Positions 39,691 to 47,580 of a DNA stretch of 58,934 nt are shown here, piece after piece. The stretch is from a virus. The notes under the pieces were generated by a model that was not told where the DNA came from, ran no database searches, and was given only the letters and a program-made list of their open reading frames with translations. A program made the position numbers and the translations under genes. Position 1 is the first letter of the stretch. The number at the start of each line of letters is the position of its first letter. The DNA lies in the IMG/VR virus record IMGVR_UViG_3300044643_000090, positions 1 through 58,934 of that record, one strand, 5' to 3'.

Positions 39691-41242
39691 ACCTTGCCCC
39701 TTCGAGAATTGCAAAAGCTCTGACGCATTCTCTTGGAACGACAACGGGTACGGACAGTGCAAATCTTGTGGACAGAGTTACCCATCTAGGGGTATGAAGG
39801 GACTGAAAGATTGGGCAAAGGAGACCTACCCTGTGAAGCAACAAGTCGATGTGAGAAGTCTGTCAGTCTCCAAGGTTAGCTACGATGGTATTCGTGGGCT
39901 GGACCCTGATGTGTGCAAGCTGTATGGTATTCAGCTTCACCTTGACGATAATGACAAACCTGTGCGCTATGCCTTCAAGCATACGGACAATGTGAAGTAC
40001 CGTGGCTACGACGAGAAGGTGTTCTGGACCAAGGAGAAGGGCAAGCCTTTCGAGGATTTGTTTGGACCTGAGTTCAATGCTGGCACATCCAAGCGTATCT
40101 ACATCACCGAGGGGGAGTTCGATTCTGCTTCCCTCTACCAAATCCTTGGCAAGACCTATCCAGTTAAGTCACTTCCCAGTGCTGGCATTGGGGAGAAGTT
40201 CGTCAAGAAGAACTACGCCTACCTCAACTCCTTCCAAGAGGTTGTGTATGCAGGTGAACTTGATGAGGCAGGTAAGAGAGCCGCAGAGGTTCTGTATGGT
40301 GCCTTCCCCCAGAAGTTCTGGTATGTCCCCATGTCCCAGCACAAGGACGCCAATGAGTTCCTGATGGCTGGCAATGGGGATGCACTCAAGTGGGCTGCAA
40401 TCAAACCCCAACGCTACACCCCAGACAACTTCTTCTGTTCGTCGTTGGATGTGGAGAAGGCAATCCTCACCGAGAACCCCTACGAGTATGTTCCCACAGG
40501 ACACACTGGGATCGACGAGAAGTGCAGGGGTCTAATCAAGGGTGGCATCACATTCATCAAAGCCCCTCGTGGCACTGGTAAGACAGAGGTGATCCGTTAC
40601 TTCGAGACTGCCATGCTGCGTGATCCTGATGAACGCATTGCCCTGCTGCACATGGAAGAGATGAAGTCCACCACCTACCGTGCTATGGCCACCTACGAGT
40701 TGGGTGTTAATGTTCGTACTAAGGACGATGCCAAGTACAACGCTGTGGACGAGAAGGAGGTCATTGAGGCAGCAATCAAGGCCACCAAGGGTGAACGCAC
40801 CATCATCTTCGAGATGCGTCTCCACGACGATCCTATGAAGCTGTTGGAGTATGTGCGTCTTGCTGCCTCAGTCTATGGTGCAGGCTTCATCTTCATCGAC
40901 CACGTTCAGCGTCTGGCATACTTGTCTAGTGCTGGTGTTGATGGTGCTACTTCCCTGCTGACCGCTCTTGGTTCTCAGATGGCACAGCTTGCCAAAGAAC
41001 TGAACATTGGTGTGATCTTTATCTCACAGGTGAACGAGGATGGTCGGACAAAGTATGCTGCAGCCTTGGAAGAAGAGGCTATCATCTGCATAAAGATTGA
41101 GCGTGACGTAGAGAATGAGGATGAGGTGGAGCAGAACACTACCTACTTCCACGTTGACAAGAACAGGCCGTTTGCTAAACTTGGCGCAGCAGGTTCCCTC
41201 TTCTGGGATTCTGAAACCACACTTCTTCGAGAGGGCTTCTAA
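39671..41242 (+). CDS. T7 gp4-type primase-helicase
   Basis: 523 residues from a GTG with AGAGGAAG upstream. Zinc ribbon CPFENCKSSDAFSW ... CKSCGQSYP (four Cys or His). TOPRIM primase with IYITEGEFDSASLYQIL and EVVYAGELDEAGKRAAE. The helicase has Walker A FIKAPRGTGKTEVIRYFE, LLHMEEMKSTTYRAMATYE and Walker B GFIFIDHVQRLAYL, then VIFISQVNEDG (sensor). It unwinds DNA and makes primers at the fork. Adjacent to the DNA polymerase as in T7. Confidence 0.95.
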   Translation: MTEHPHKPCPFENCKSSDAFSWNDNGYGQCKSCGQSYPSRGMKGLKDWAKETYPVKQQVDVRSLSVSKVSYDGIRGLDPDVCKLYGIQLHLDDNDKPVRYAFKHTDNVKYRGYDEKVFWTKEKGKPFEDLFGPEFNAGTSKRIYITEGEFDSASLYQILGKTYPVKSLPSAGIGEKFVKKNYAYLNSFQEVVYAGELDEAGKRAAEVLYGAFPQKFWYVPMSQHKDANEFLMAGNGDALKWAAIKPQRYTPDNFFCSSLDVEKAILTENPYEYVPTGHTGIDEKCRGLIKGGITFIKAPRGTGKTEVIRYFETAMLRDPDERIALLHMEEMKSTTYRAMATYELGVNVRTKDDAKYNAVDEKEVIEAAIKATKGERTIIFEMRLHDDPMKLLEYVRLAASVYGAGFIFIDHVQRLAYLSSAGVDGATSLLTALGSQMAQLAKELNIGVIFISQVNEDGRTKYAAALEEEAIICIKIERDVENEDEVEQNTTYFHVDKNRPFAKLGAAGSLFWDSETTLLREGF

Positions 41243-43116
41243 TGATCGTGTTTGACGTGGAGACTGATGGGTTCCTTGAGAAGGCCACGAAGGTCCACGT
41301 TCTGTCTTGGACACGTGACGGCAAGGTCTTCAACTCTACCTGTTCCTACAAAGACATGCGTGACCTTCTTGAGGAGGAGACGATCCTGATTGGGCACAAT
41401 ATCTGTCGCTTTGATGCTCTTGTCTTGGAGAAAATCCTTGGCATCAGTATCAGGGCTAAGCTGTACGACACGCTGCCTATGTCTTGGGTCATGTACCCCC
41501 AACGTCAACTCCACGGGCTTGAGTCCTTCGGGGAAGACTTCGGAGTACCTAAGCCTGAGATCACTGACTGGGAAGGTCTGACCTACGAGCAGTACAAGCA
41601 TCGTTGTGAAGAGGATGTGAAGATCAACTGGCTCCTCTGGAAAGACCTCATCAAGCGTTTCAAGATTGTCTATGGCAACGACAAACAGTCTATGGACAAG
41701 TTCTTCCAGTACCTGACCTTCAAGATGAAGTCTGCTGCTATGGCTGAACAGGCTGGCTGGCGCATCAACAAGGAGCTTGTAGAGCAATCTCTGGCAACCT
41801 TGGAGAAGGCTCAGGAAGAGAAGGTCGAGGAACTGCGTCAGGTCATGCCACCTGTGACCAAGTATGCTGAGAAGACCAAGCCAGAGAAGATGACCAAGAA
41901 GGATGGAACACACACTAAGGCTGCTATCGACTGGTTCAATCTTCTGGAAGAGCACGACCTACCCCTCTTCCACGAAGACCCTGTGCGTGTCGTTAAGAGT
42001 GTCGAACAGCCCAACCCCAACTCGTCCGATCAGGTCAAGGACTGGCTCTTCTCTATGGGCTGGGAACCTTGCACCCACGACTACAAGAAGAACGAGGATG
42101 GCACTGAGCGTATGATCCCTCAGGTCCGTAAGGATGGAGAGCTTGCACCCTCAGTCAAACTCCTGATTGAGAAGAACCCCGGAGTGGGATTGCTTGATGG
42201 GTTGACCGTGATCCAGCACCGCAAGTCCATCTTCGAGGGTATGCTTGAGTCTGAGGTGGGTGGCTACGTGAAGGCTGAGATTGCTGGCCTGACCAACACA
42301 CTACGCTTCAAGCACAAGAAGCCTCTGGTCAATCTCCCCGGTGTTGATAAGCCTTGGGGCAAAGAGATCAGAGGTTCACTCATTGCTGACGATGGCACTA
42401 TACTATGCGGTGCTGACATGGTGTCTCTTGAGGCTACCACCAAGCGTCACTTCATCTTTCCCTACGACCCAGAGTATGTTGCAGAAATGTCTGTCCCCGG
42501 CTTCGATGAACACTTGGACCTTGCTGTTCGTGCAGGTTACATCGACAGTGACGACTATGACTTCTACACACGGGCAGATGAAGATACGGTCAACGACAAG
42601 GACCGCTTCAAGAAGATCAAGAAGACCCGCAAGAAGTTCAAGCCTGTGAACTATTCTGCAGTCTATGGTGTTGGTGTCCCTAAGCTGTCTCGCACCACTG
42701 GCATGTCCCCTGCAGAAGCCAAGGTTCTTCTGGAAGCATACTGGGAACGTAACTGGGCTGTGAGACAGTTCGCCAAGGATCAGGAGGTCAAGACTGTGAA
42801 CGGGCAGATGTGGGTCAAGAACCCTGTGAATGGTTTCTGGTACACGCTGCGTTACGAGAAAGACATCTTCTCAACCCTCAACCAAGGCACAGGTGCATAC
42901 TGCTTCGATCAGTGGGTTGCACACTACCTGACCAAACGTCCAAACATTGTTGGACAGTTCCACGACGAATCCATCAACAGGGTCAAGAAGGGTGAAGAGA
43001 AGGAACACGAATCGGTTCTTCGTTGGGCAATCAACAAGGTCAACGAGAAGCTGAAACTCAACATCAAGCTGGACATCGACGTGCAGTTTGGTCACAGATA
43101 TTCCGACATCCACTGA
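41242..43116 (+). CDS. DNA polymerase, family A with 3'-5' exonuclease
   Basis: 624 residues. Exonuclease: MIVFDVETDGF (DxE), LIGHNICRFDAL (Asp) and YKHRCEEDVKI. Polymerase motif A CGADMVSLEATTKRHF, motif B TRKKFKPVNYSAVYG, motif C IVGQFHDESINRV. In motif B, Arg, Lys, Tyr and Tyr fall at the positions of E. coli 754, 758, 762 and 766, so residue 762 is Tyr as in T7. No DnaJ-like Cys domain is seen. Start shares a base with the primase stop (TAATG). Confidence 0.95.
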   Translation: MIVFDVETDGFLEKATKVHVLSWTRDGKVFNSTCSYKDMRDLLEEETILIGHNICRFDALVLEKILGISIRAKLYDTLPMSWVMYPQRQLHGLESFGEDFGVPKPEITDWEGLTYEQYKHRCEEDVKINWLLWKDLIKRFKIVYGNDKQSMDKFFQYLTFKMKSAAMAEQAGWRINKELVEQSLATLEKAQEEKVEELRQVMPPVTKYAEKTKPEKMTKKDGTHTKAAIDWFNLLEEHDLPLFHEDPVRVVKSVEQPNPNSSDQVKDWLFSMGWEPCTHDYKKNEDGTERMIPQVRKDGELAPSVKLLIEKNPGVGLLDGLTVIQHRKSIFEGMLESEVGGYVKAEIAGLTNTLRFKHKKPLVNLPGVDKPWGKEIRGSLIADDGTILCGADMVSLEATTKRHFIFPYDPEYVAEMSVPGFDEHLDLAVRAGYIDSDDYDFYTRADEDTVNDKDRFKKIKKTRKKFKPVNYSAVYGVGVPKLSRTTGMSPAEAKVLLEAYWERNWAVRQFAKDQEVKTVNGQMWVKNPVNGFWYTLRYEKDIFSTLNQGTGAYCFDQWVAHYLTKRPNIVGQFHDESINRVKKGEEKEHESVLRWAINKVNEKLKLNIKLDIDVQFGHRYSDIH

Positions 43117-43128
43117 GGAGTAAGACAG

Positions 43129-43263
43129 ATGGAAAAGAAGACTAAGGGACTAAAGCAACTCACGAAACCCTACAGCATCCCAGTGCGTCTGGCCAAGGGT
43201 GGTAAGGAGTACGAGAGGGACAACAGCAAACAACGCAAATACAGGGTGGCTGGTGAGAAATAG
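43129..43263 (+). CDS. 44-aa basic protein after the polymerase
   Basis: ATG 43129 with GAGGAG upstream. MEKKTKGLKQLTKPYSIPVR and KEYERDNSKQRKYRVAGEK. Strongly basic, probably binds nucleic acid. Its stop is just ahead of the SSB promoter. Confidence 0.65.
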   Translation: MEKKTKGLKQLTKPYSIPVRLAKGGKEYERDNSKQRKYRVAGEK

Positions 43264-43266
43264 TTC

Positions 43267-43296
43267 TTGCCTCTGCTTTGAAGAATCTGCTACAAT
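43267..43296 (+). promoter_or_regulatory. Sigma-70-like promoter before SSB
   Basis: TTGCCT (43267-43272), 18-base spacer, TACAAT (43291-43296), 24 bases before the SSB ATG with AAGGAG. Confidence 0.55.
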
Positions 43297-43320
43297 ACCC
43301 GAATAGCAAAGGAGCTAAAC

Positions 43321-43845
43321 ATGGGAACTCGTAAAGTAAAACTGACTGGCTACGCATACTGGGCCAAGGTGTTTGAAGACAACCGCGACAAGACTGGCTT
43401 CGAGAATGCGCTGGTTGAGATTGGTGGTCAGACCTCTATTGACGTGGACCTCGACAACGAAAGCATGGAAAAGCTCAAGAAGTCCAAGTCCATGAAGCGC
43501 GGTTCGCCAAGCAACGACAACGACGGTATGACCCGAGTGCGCTTCACCCGCAAGTGGACCGAAGAGTATGGTGGAGGTGAACCCACCGTGGTCAAGGCTG
43601 ATGGCACCAAGTGGGACTACGACGAGGATGGTCCGATTGGGAATGGTTCGACTGTGGAAGTTGTCCTCTCTGTCTACGACACATCCCGCAAGGCCATCGT
43701 GGGTACTCGTCTCGACAAGGTTAAGGTTCTGGAACACAAAGCCTACAACCCTGATGGTGACGACGATGAGGAAGAAGAGGTGAAGCCCGCAGCCAAGGCC
43801 AAAGCACCTGCCAAGATGGAACTTGAGGATGAGATTCCGTTTTGA
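43321..43845 (+). CDS. Single-stranded DNA-binding protein (T7 gp2.5-like)
   Basis: 174 residues. OB-fold-like strands (VKLTGYAYWAKVFEDN, TRVRFTRKWTEEYGGGEPTV, STVEVVLSVYDTSRKAIVG). The linker is acidic and Lys/Ala-rich (DDDEEEEVKPAAKAKAPA), and the tail MELEDEIPF is acidic with a final Phe, as required in gp2.5 and SSB for contacts with polymerase and helicase. Located directly after the polymerase, with its own promoter. Confidence 0.85.
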   Translation: MGTRKVKLTGYAYWAKVFEDNRDKTGFENALVEIGGQTSIDVDLDNESMEKLKKSKSMKRGSPSNDNDGMTRVRFTRKWTEEYGGGEPTVVKADGTKWDYDEDGPIGNGSTVEVVLSVYDTSRKAIVGTRLDKVKVLEHKAYNPDGDDDEEEEVKPAAKAKAPAKMELEDEIPF

Positions 43846-43866
43846 GTAAAGTGTGTAGATACACCA

Positions 43867-43895
43867 TTGACTGTGTAGACTGACTATGGTATAAC
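43867..43895 (+). promoter_or_regulatory. Consensus promoter of the second HNH gene
   Basis: TTGACT (43867-43872), 17-base spacer, TATAAC (43890-43895), 24 bases before the ATG. Among the best promoters in the window and points only into the HNH gene and the nucleases after it. Confidence 0.7.
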
Positions 43896-43896
43896 T

Positions 43897-43914
43897 CCTC
43901 CAGCTTTAGGGAGG
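43897..43914 (+). promoter_or_regulatory. Hairpin masking the ribosome site of the HNH gene
   Basis: CCTCC (43897-43901) pairs with GGAGG (43910-43914), which is the Shine-Dalgarno sequence of the ATG at 43920; loop of eight bases. In the mRNA the ribosome site would be closed, limiting translation. Confidence 0.55.
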
Positions 43915-43919
43915 TATCC

Positions 43920-44390
43920 ATGAGAGTTTATCAGAGCCTATGTAAGCACTGTGGGGTGCCAGTCTTATCAGGAAGAGTTGATAGGTCTTTGCACCCCCAG
44001 TGTCACAAAGTGTATCACTCTAACATGCAAAAAGTCTGGTACAATAAAAACCTCTCTAGAGAGAGGGAAAAACGCAGGGCCAGCACCCAAAGATACAGAG
44101 AAGAAAAACCCAAAGGCAGGATGTTATCATCTGCAAAAAACAGGGCAAAAAATGACTCTGTACCCTTTGACCTTGCCTTGGAGGACATTCCAGATTGGGA
44201 CATCTGCCCAGTGCTTAGGGTAGAAATGAAAAAAGATACACGGTACGCACCTTCGCTTGACAGGATTGTGCCAAGTTTAGGGTATGTGCGAGGTAACATC
44301 CAAGTCATCTCCCATAAGGCCAATGCCATGAAGCAGGATGCAACCCAAGAAGAGTTGGAAAGGTTTGCAAAATGGGTTCTAAAGAGTTAA
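43920..44390 (+). CDS. HNH endonuclease (homing type)
   Basis: 156 residues. A Cys-containing N-terminus (YQSLCKHCGVPVLSG) is followed by a basic helix (SREREKRRASTQRYREEKPK). The nuclease core is WDICPVLRVEMKKDTRYAPS, LDRIVPSLGYVRGNIQVISH and KANAMKQDATQEELERFAKW. It is the same superfamily as the gene at 14215 but not a close copy. It sits between SSB and the Cas4-like nuclease, overlaps the latter by 19 bases, and carries its own promoter and a masked ribosome site, as seen for phage homing genes. Confidence 0.88.
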   Translation: MRVYQSLCKHCGVPVLSGRVDRSLHPQCHKVYHSNMQKVWYNKNLSREREKRRASTQRYREEKPKGRMLSSAKNRAKNDSVPFDLALEDIPDWDICPVLRVEMKKDTRYAPSLDRIVPSLGYVRGNIQVISHKANAMKQDATQEELERFAKWVLKS

Positions 44391-45229
44391 GCAATCTTGT
44401 AGAGGACATCTACAGGGTTGTCGAAGGGAAGGGAGGGTGGTATGCAACTGTCACAGAGTTCTTCTCGTCCTCCCTTTCTAGTATCGCAGAGGCTAGGTTT
44501 TCTCAGGAGCAAGTCCCCCGAGATTACCTCAGTCTCTCTGGCATAGGCTCACCCTGTGACCGTAGACTGTGGTACAAGATCAACCAAACCGAATCCTCAG
44601 AGCCACTCACTGCCGAGGCTCTTGGAACCTTCTTCTACGGAGACTTGATCGAAGCCCTCGTACTGTCACTGGCAAAGGCAGCAGGACACAACGTCGAGGG
44701 TATGCAGGACAGAGTTAGTGTCTTCGGTATCTCCGGCTCTCGTGACGCTGTGATTGATGGGGTGACAGTCGATGTGAAGTCTGCATCCAAGTATGGGTTC
44801 GAGAAGTTCCGTAAACACAACCTGCGAGAAGACGATCCCTTCGGGTACATCAGCCAGTTGAGTTCGTATGTCTACGCAGGGAAGGATGATCCTCTGGTGA
44901 AGAACAAGACCGAGGGTGCTTTCCTTGTCGTTCAGAAGGACAGGTTCAAACTCTGCTTGGATCGTTACGACTTCACAGAAGAGATTGCCAAGAAGGAAGA
45001 AGAGATTGAGAGAGTCAAGAAGCTGGTTGCTGGGTCAATCCCAGAGGATCGTATTCCACCTGTCCCTCAATCTAAGACTTCTGAGAACACGGTGCTCTCT
45101 ACTACTTGTGGATACTGCGACTTTAGGAAGGTATGTTGGCCAGAAGCCAGAACTTTTCTATACTCTACCGGACCAGTGTTCATGGTTGATGTCGTTAATG
45201 AACCCCGAGTGACGGAGTTGATTGAGTGA
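44372..45229 (+). CDS. Cas4/RecB-like PD-(D/E)XK exonuclease with Fe-S Cys set
   Basis: 285 residues. N-terminal SLSGIGSPCDRRLWYKI supplies the first Cys. FFYGDLIEALVLSLAKAAGH, SGSRDAVIDGVTVDVKSAS (Asp ... Asp-x-Lys catalytic set) and GYISQLSSYVYAG (conserved Gln) follow. The C-terminal STTCGYCDFRKVC gives three more Cys, together the layout of Cas4/AddB-type 4Fe-4S nucleases. Likely the phage recombination or host-DNA degrading exonuclease replacing T7 gp6. Followed by endonuclease I with a GTGA overlap. Confidence 0.88.
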   Translation: MGSKELSNLVEDIYRVVEGKGGWYATVTEFFSSSLSSIAEARFSQEQVPRDYLSLSGIGSPCDRRLWYKINQTESSEPLTAEALGTFFYGDLIEALVLSLAKAAGHNVEGMQDRVSVFGISGSRDAVIDGVTVDVKSASKYGFEKFRKHNLREDDPFGYISQLSSYVYAGKDDPLVKNKTEGAFLVVQKDRFKLCLDRYDFTEEIAKKEEEIERVKKLVAGSIPEDRIPPVPQSKTSENTVLSTTCGYCDFRKVCWPEARTFLYSTGPVFMVDVVNEPRVTELIE

Positions 45230-45675
45230 GAAAGAAGGTATCCCCAGAGGCTAGGGGGTATCGGTCGGGTCTAGAGGGAAAGGTTGCACAGCAGCTAGAG
45301 ACGTTGGGGATCAAGGTTGAGTATGAAGCCTACAAAATCCCCTACGTCATTCCTGAAAGCTCACACAAGTATACCCCAGACTTCGTTCTTCCCAATGGTA
45401 TCATCGTTGAAACCAAAGGGAGGTTCGTACTTGCAGACAGAAAGAAGCATCTACTCTTGCAATCCCAGAGGCCAGAGTTAGATATTAGGTTTGTGTTCTC
45501 CAACAGTTCTGCAAAGATCAATAAGGGATCACCCACCTCTTACGCTGACTGGTGTAACAAGTATGGCTTCATCTTCGCAGACAAACTCATCCCAGAGTCT
45601 TGGGTCTCAGAGAAAGGCGACAAGAATGTTAAACTGGCTACGAAAGAAGTTCTCAAAAGAAGAAGAAAAGCCTGA
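45226..45675 (+). CDS. Endonuclease I (T7 gp3-like Holliday junction resolvase)
   Basis: 149 residues from a GTG overlapping the previous TGA. RSGLEGKVAQQLETLGI (Glu20 equivalent), YTPDFVLPNG (Asp55), GIIVETKGRF (Glu65, Lys67) and LDIRFVFSNSSAKINKGSPT match T7 endonuclease I through its length. Resolves branched DNA before packaging and breaks host DNA. The nuclease pair with the Cas4-like gene is typical of T7-like replication modules. Confidence 0.95.
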   Translation: MRKKVSPEARGYRSGLEGKVAQQLETLGIKVEYEAYKIPYVIPESSHKYTPDFVLPNGIIVETKGRFVLADRKKHLLLQSQRPELDIRFVFSNSSAKINKGSPTSYADWCNKYGFIFADKLIPESWVSEKGDKNVKLATKEVLKRRRKA

Positions 45676-45898
45676 CCAAACGCTACTCTGGGGTGTCGTA
45701 GAGGGACCATTCTCTGCAAAAGACATTCCAGACTGCGGTTTCCCACCCGAATCGACGATGCTGGTTCTGAAAGTTTCCCGTGGTGAAGATGTGTTTGATG
45801 CAGAGTTCTGGTTTGATGATCTCGACGAGGCATATGTCTTGATGAAGCACTTCCAGACCAACCTGAACCCAATCGTTCTCAACAACAAGGAGCCTTAA
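45626..45898 (+). CDS. Small hypothetical protein overlapping endonuclease I
   Basis: 90 residues from ATG 45626, overlapping the endonuclease by 50 bases. MLNWLRKKFSKEEEKPDQTL, STMLVLKVSRGEDVFDAEFW, YVLMKHFQTNLNPIVLNNKE. Alpha/beta pattern common to small phage proteins. A long upstream extension of the frame is not supported. Function unknown. Confidence 0.75.
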   Translation: MLNWLRKKFSKEEEKPDQTLLWGVVEGPFSAKDIPDCGFPPESTMLVLKVSRGEDVFDAEFWFDDLDEAYVLMKHFQTNLNPIVLNNKEP

Positions 45899-45899
45899 T

Positions 45900-46679
45900 A
45901 TGGCTACTAAAACAGTCGTAGTATTCTCGTGTGCACATGCCGACCCTGCAACAAGCAGCCTGCGGTTCAAAGCACTAGGAAATTTCCTCTATGATCTCAA
46001 GCCAGACATGGTGTTTGATTTGGGTGATGGAGCAGACATGAGGTCTCTCAACAGCTATGATGAAAGATACCCCAAAGCACTGGCTTCACAGAGCTATGAG
46101 AAGGATATTGAGTCCTACAACACAGCCCAAGAACTCCTCCGACATCCGTTCAGACATCACCGGAAGAAGCGACCTTTTTGGGTGGGATTCGAAGGAAACC
46201 ACGAGAACCGAATTAAAAAGTACCTCGCCCTTAATCCAAGGAATGAGGGAGAAAAGTACGGGGTTTCCTTTAGCCATCTTCAAACAGACCACTACTTCGA
46301 CGAATACCACGAGTATGAAAACAGTGGACCAGCCATCGCCCTCTACGACAAGGTGGCCTACGCGCACTACTTCACTTCTGGTAATTCTTCTACTGCTACT
46401 AGCGGCATCCATCACGCTTATACGATGGTGAATAACCTTGGCTGTTCTGCCACCTGTGGGCACTCTCACAAGCGTGACATGTACTTCAAGGATGGTGGGC
46501 TACCTCATGGCAACATTGGCCTCGTGGTGGGCTGCTATAAGGGCGCAGAGGAGCACTGGGCTGGGCAAGCAAACAGACAGTGGTGGCACGGTGTGGTAGT
46601 GAAGCGTGAGTTGGAGGATGGCATGTACGAGCCTGAGTTTGTTTCCCTCAACCAGATCATGCGAGAGTATGCTGAATGA
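45900..46679 (+). CDS. Metallophosphoesterase
   Basis: 259 residues. Calcineurin-like metal sites in order: FSCAHADP, DLGDGADM (GD), FEGNHENR (GNHE), AYAHYFTSG (His), TCGHSHKRDM (GHxH). First motif is C-x-H in place of D-x-H, which may alter metal preference. Phage proteins of this type act as DNA or cyclic-nucleotide phosphoesterases; the substrate here is unknown. It lies between endonuclease I and the MazG-like gene and couples to the next by ATGA. Confidence 0.88.
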   Translation: MATKTVVVFSCAHADPATSSLRFKALGNFLYDLKPDMVFDLGDGADMRSLNSYDERYPKALASQSYEKDIESYNTAQELLRHPFRHHRKKRPFWVGFEGNHENRIKKYLALNPRNEGEKYGVSFSHLQTDHYFDEYHEYENSGPAIALYDKVAYAHYFTSGNSSTATSGIHHAYTMVNNLGCSATCGHSHKRDMYFKDGGLPHGNIGLVVGCYKGAEEHWAGQANRQWWHGVVVKRELEDGMYEPEFVSLNQIMREYAE

Positions 46680-46840
46680 ACTACGAAGTGACAATCCTTG
46701 TTGAAGTCCATCCCGAAGCAGCCTTTGCTGGTACCGACGACGAGATGGAGAATGTCTACAGCTTGATTGAATCAGCAGTGTTTGATATTGACGATCTGAC
46801 GCTGCACACACTGGATGTAATGGAGGCAGGAAATGGCTAA
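46676..46840 (+). CDS. 54-aa acidic protein
   Basis: ATG 46676 overlaps the phosphoesterase stop. MNYEVTILVEVHPEAAFAGT and ENVYSLIESAVFDIDDLTLH suggest a small ferredoxin-like fold. Stop at 46838-46840 within the next gene's start. Function unknown. Confidence 0.7.
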   Translation: MNYEVTILVEVHPEAAFAGTDDEMENVYSLIESAVFDIDDLTLHTLDVMEAGNG

Positions 46841-47219
46841 GTGGAAAGACACAGGACTAGACTACTTTGAACAAGAGAGGCACTACACCCCTTCCGCTAT
46901 GGTGAGGGAGTTCTCTAAAGTTCTGGATCAAAAACCTGACGTGGCCCTGTACCAGAGATTGATCTGTGAGGAGTACGAGGAGTGGTGCAAGGAGTTGCCA
47001 CACACCGTAAAGGACTTGAAGGAGCTTGCAGACCTTGTGTATGTGATCTACGGCTATGCCCATGCCGCTGGCTACAATCTGGACGAGGCTGTAGAGCGTG
47101 TGCATGACAACAATCTCGGTCGTTGTGTGCAACCTGATGGGACCGTCAAGCGAAGGGAGGATGGGAAGATTATAAAGAACCCTGACTACCCTGCGGTCTA
47201 CTTGAAGGATTTGATTTGA
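46833..47219 (+). CDS. MazG-like NTP pyrophosphohydrolase
   Basis: 128 residues. All-alpha NTP-PPase pattern: ICEEYEEWCKELPH (E-x2-E-x2-E-like) and LKELADLVYVIYGYAHAAGY (E-x2-D), then VERVHDNNLGRCVQPDGTVK, a conserved end of phage MazG proteins. Hydrolyses non-canonical or alarmone-type nucleotides in relatives; here it may tune nucleotide pools together with thyX and nrdJ. Confidence 0.85.
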   Translation: MAKWKDTGLDYFEQERHYTPSAMVREFSKVLDQKPDVALYQRLICEEYEEWCKELPHTVKDLKELADLVYVIYGYAHAAGYNLDEAVERVHDNNLGRCVQPDGTVKRREDGKIIKNPDYPAVYLKDLI

Positions 47220-47383
47220 TGGCAAGCTTCATCTACCTCTTGACAACTCTCTTCATTGGACTAAAACTACTCGGTTCGATCACATGGTCTTGGTGGTGGG
47301 TTCTTAGCCCTCTTTGGATTGGTATCCCTAGTATTATCCTTGTTGCCTACTTGGCGGCACTCGCTGCGAGGAGCCTCAAATGA
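47219..47383 (+). CDS. 54-aa membrane protein
   Basis: ATG overlaps the MazG stop (TGATG). MASFIYLLTTLFIGLKLLGS, ITWSWWWVLSPLWIGIPSII, LVAYLAALAARSLK: two membrane segments. The WSWWWVLxPLW motif is widespread in tiny phage and bacterial membrane proteins. Role unknown. Confidence 0.8.
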   Translation: MASFIYLLTTLFIGLKLLGSITWSWWWVLSPLWIGIPSIILVAYLAALAARSLK

Positions 47384-47544
47384 CAGTGCAAGAGCTTATA
47401 GACAAGCTGCAGAAAGTGCAGGACAAGGGGGTTCCAGTTGTATTGGTTGACTGGTCCATCCAGAACCCACTGACAGCCAAGCATGACCTCAGCACAAACC
47501 GTATCGTGGTGCAAGCACATCGCGTTGCAATCATAATGAGCTAG
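47380..47544 (+). CDS. 54-aa protein before nrdJ
   Basis: ATG 47380 overlaps the previous TGA. MTVQELIDKLQKVQDKGVPV, VLVDWSIQNPLTAKHD and VVQAHRVAIIMS. MTVQELIxxL start is common in small phage proteins. Function unknown. Confidence 0.75.
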   Translation: MTVQELIDKLQKVQDKGVPVVLVDWSIQNPLTAKHDLSTNRIVVQAHRVAIIMS

Positions 47545-47580
47545 ATCGTGATCGAACTGGCCTCAAAAGAAAGTGAAAAA

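Noticed and set aside
41242-43116. HMO-2011-type polymerase with a DnaJ central domain
   Set aside because: No CxxCxGxG zinc repeats occur in the polymerase; it is a plain T7-like family A enzyme.
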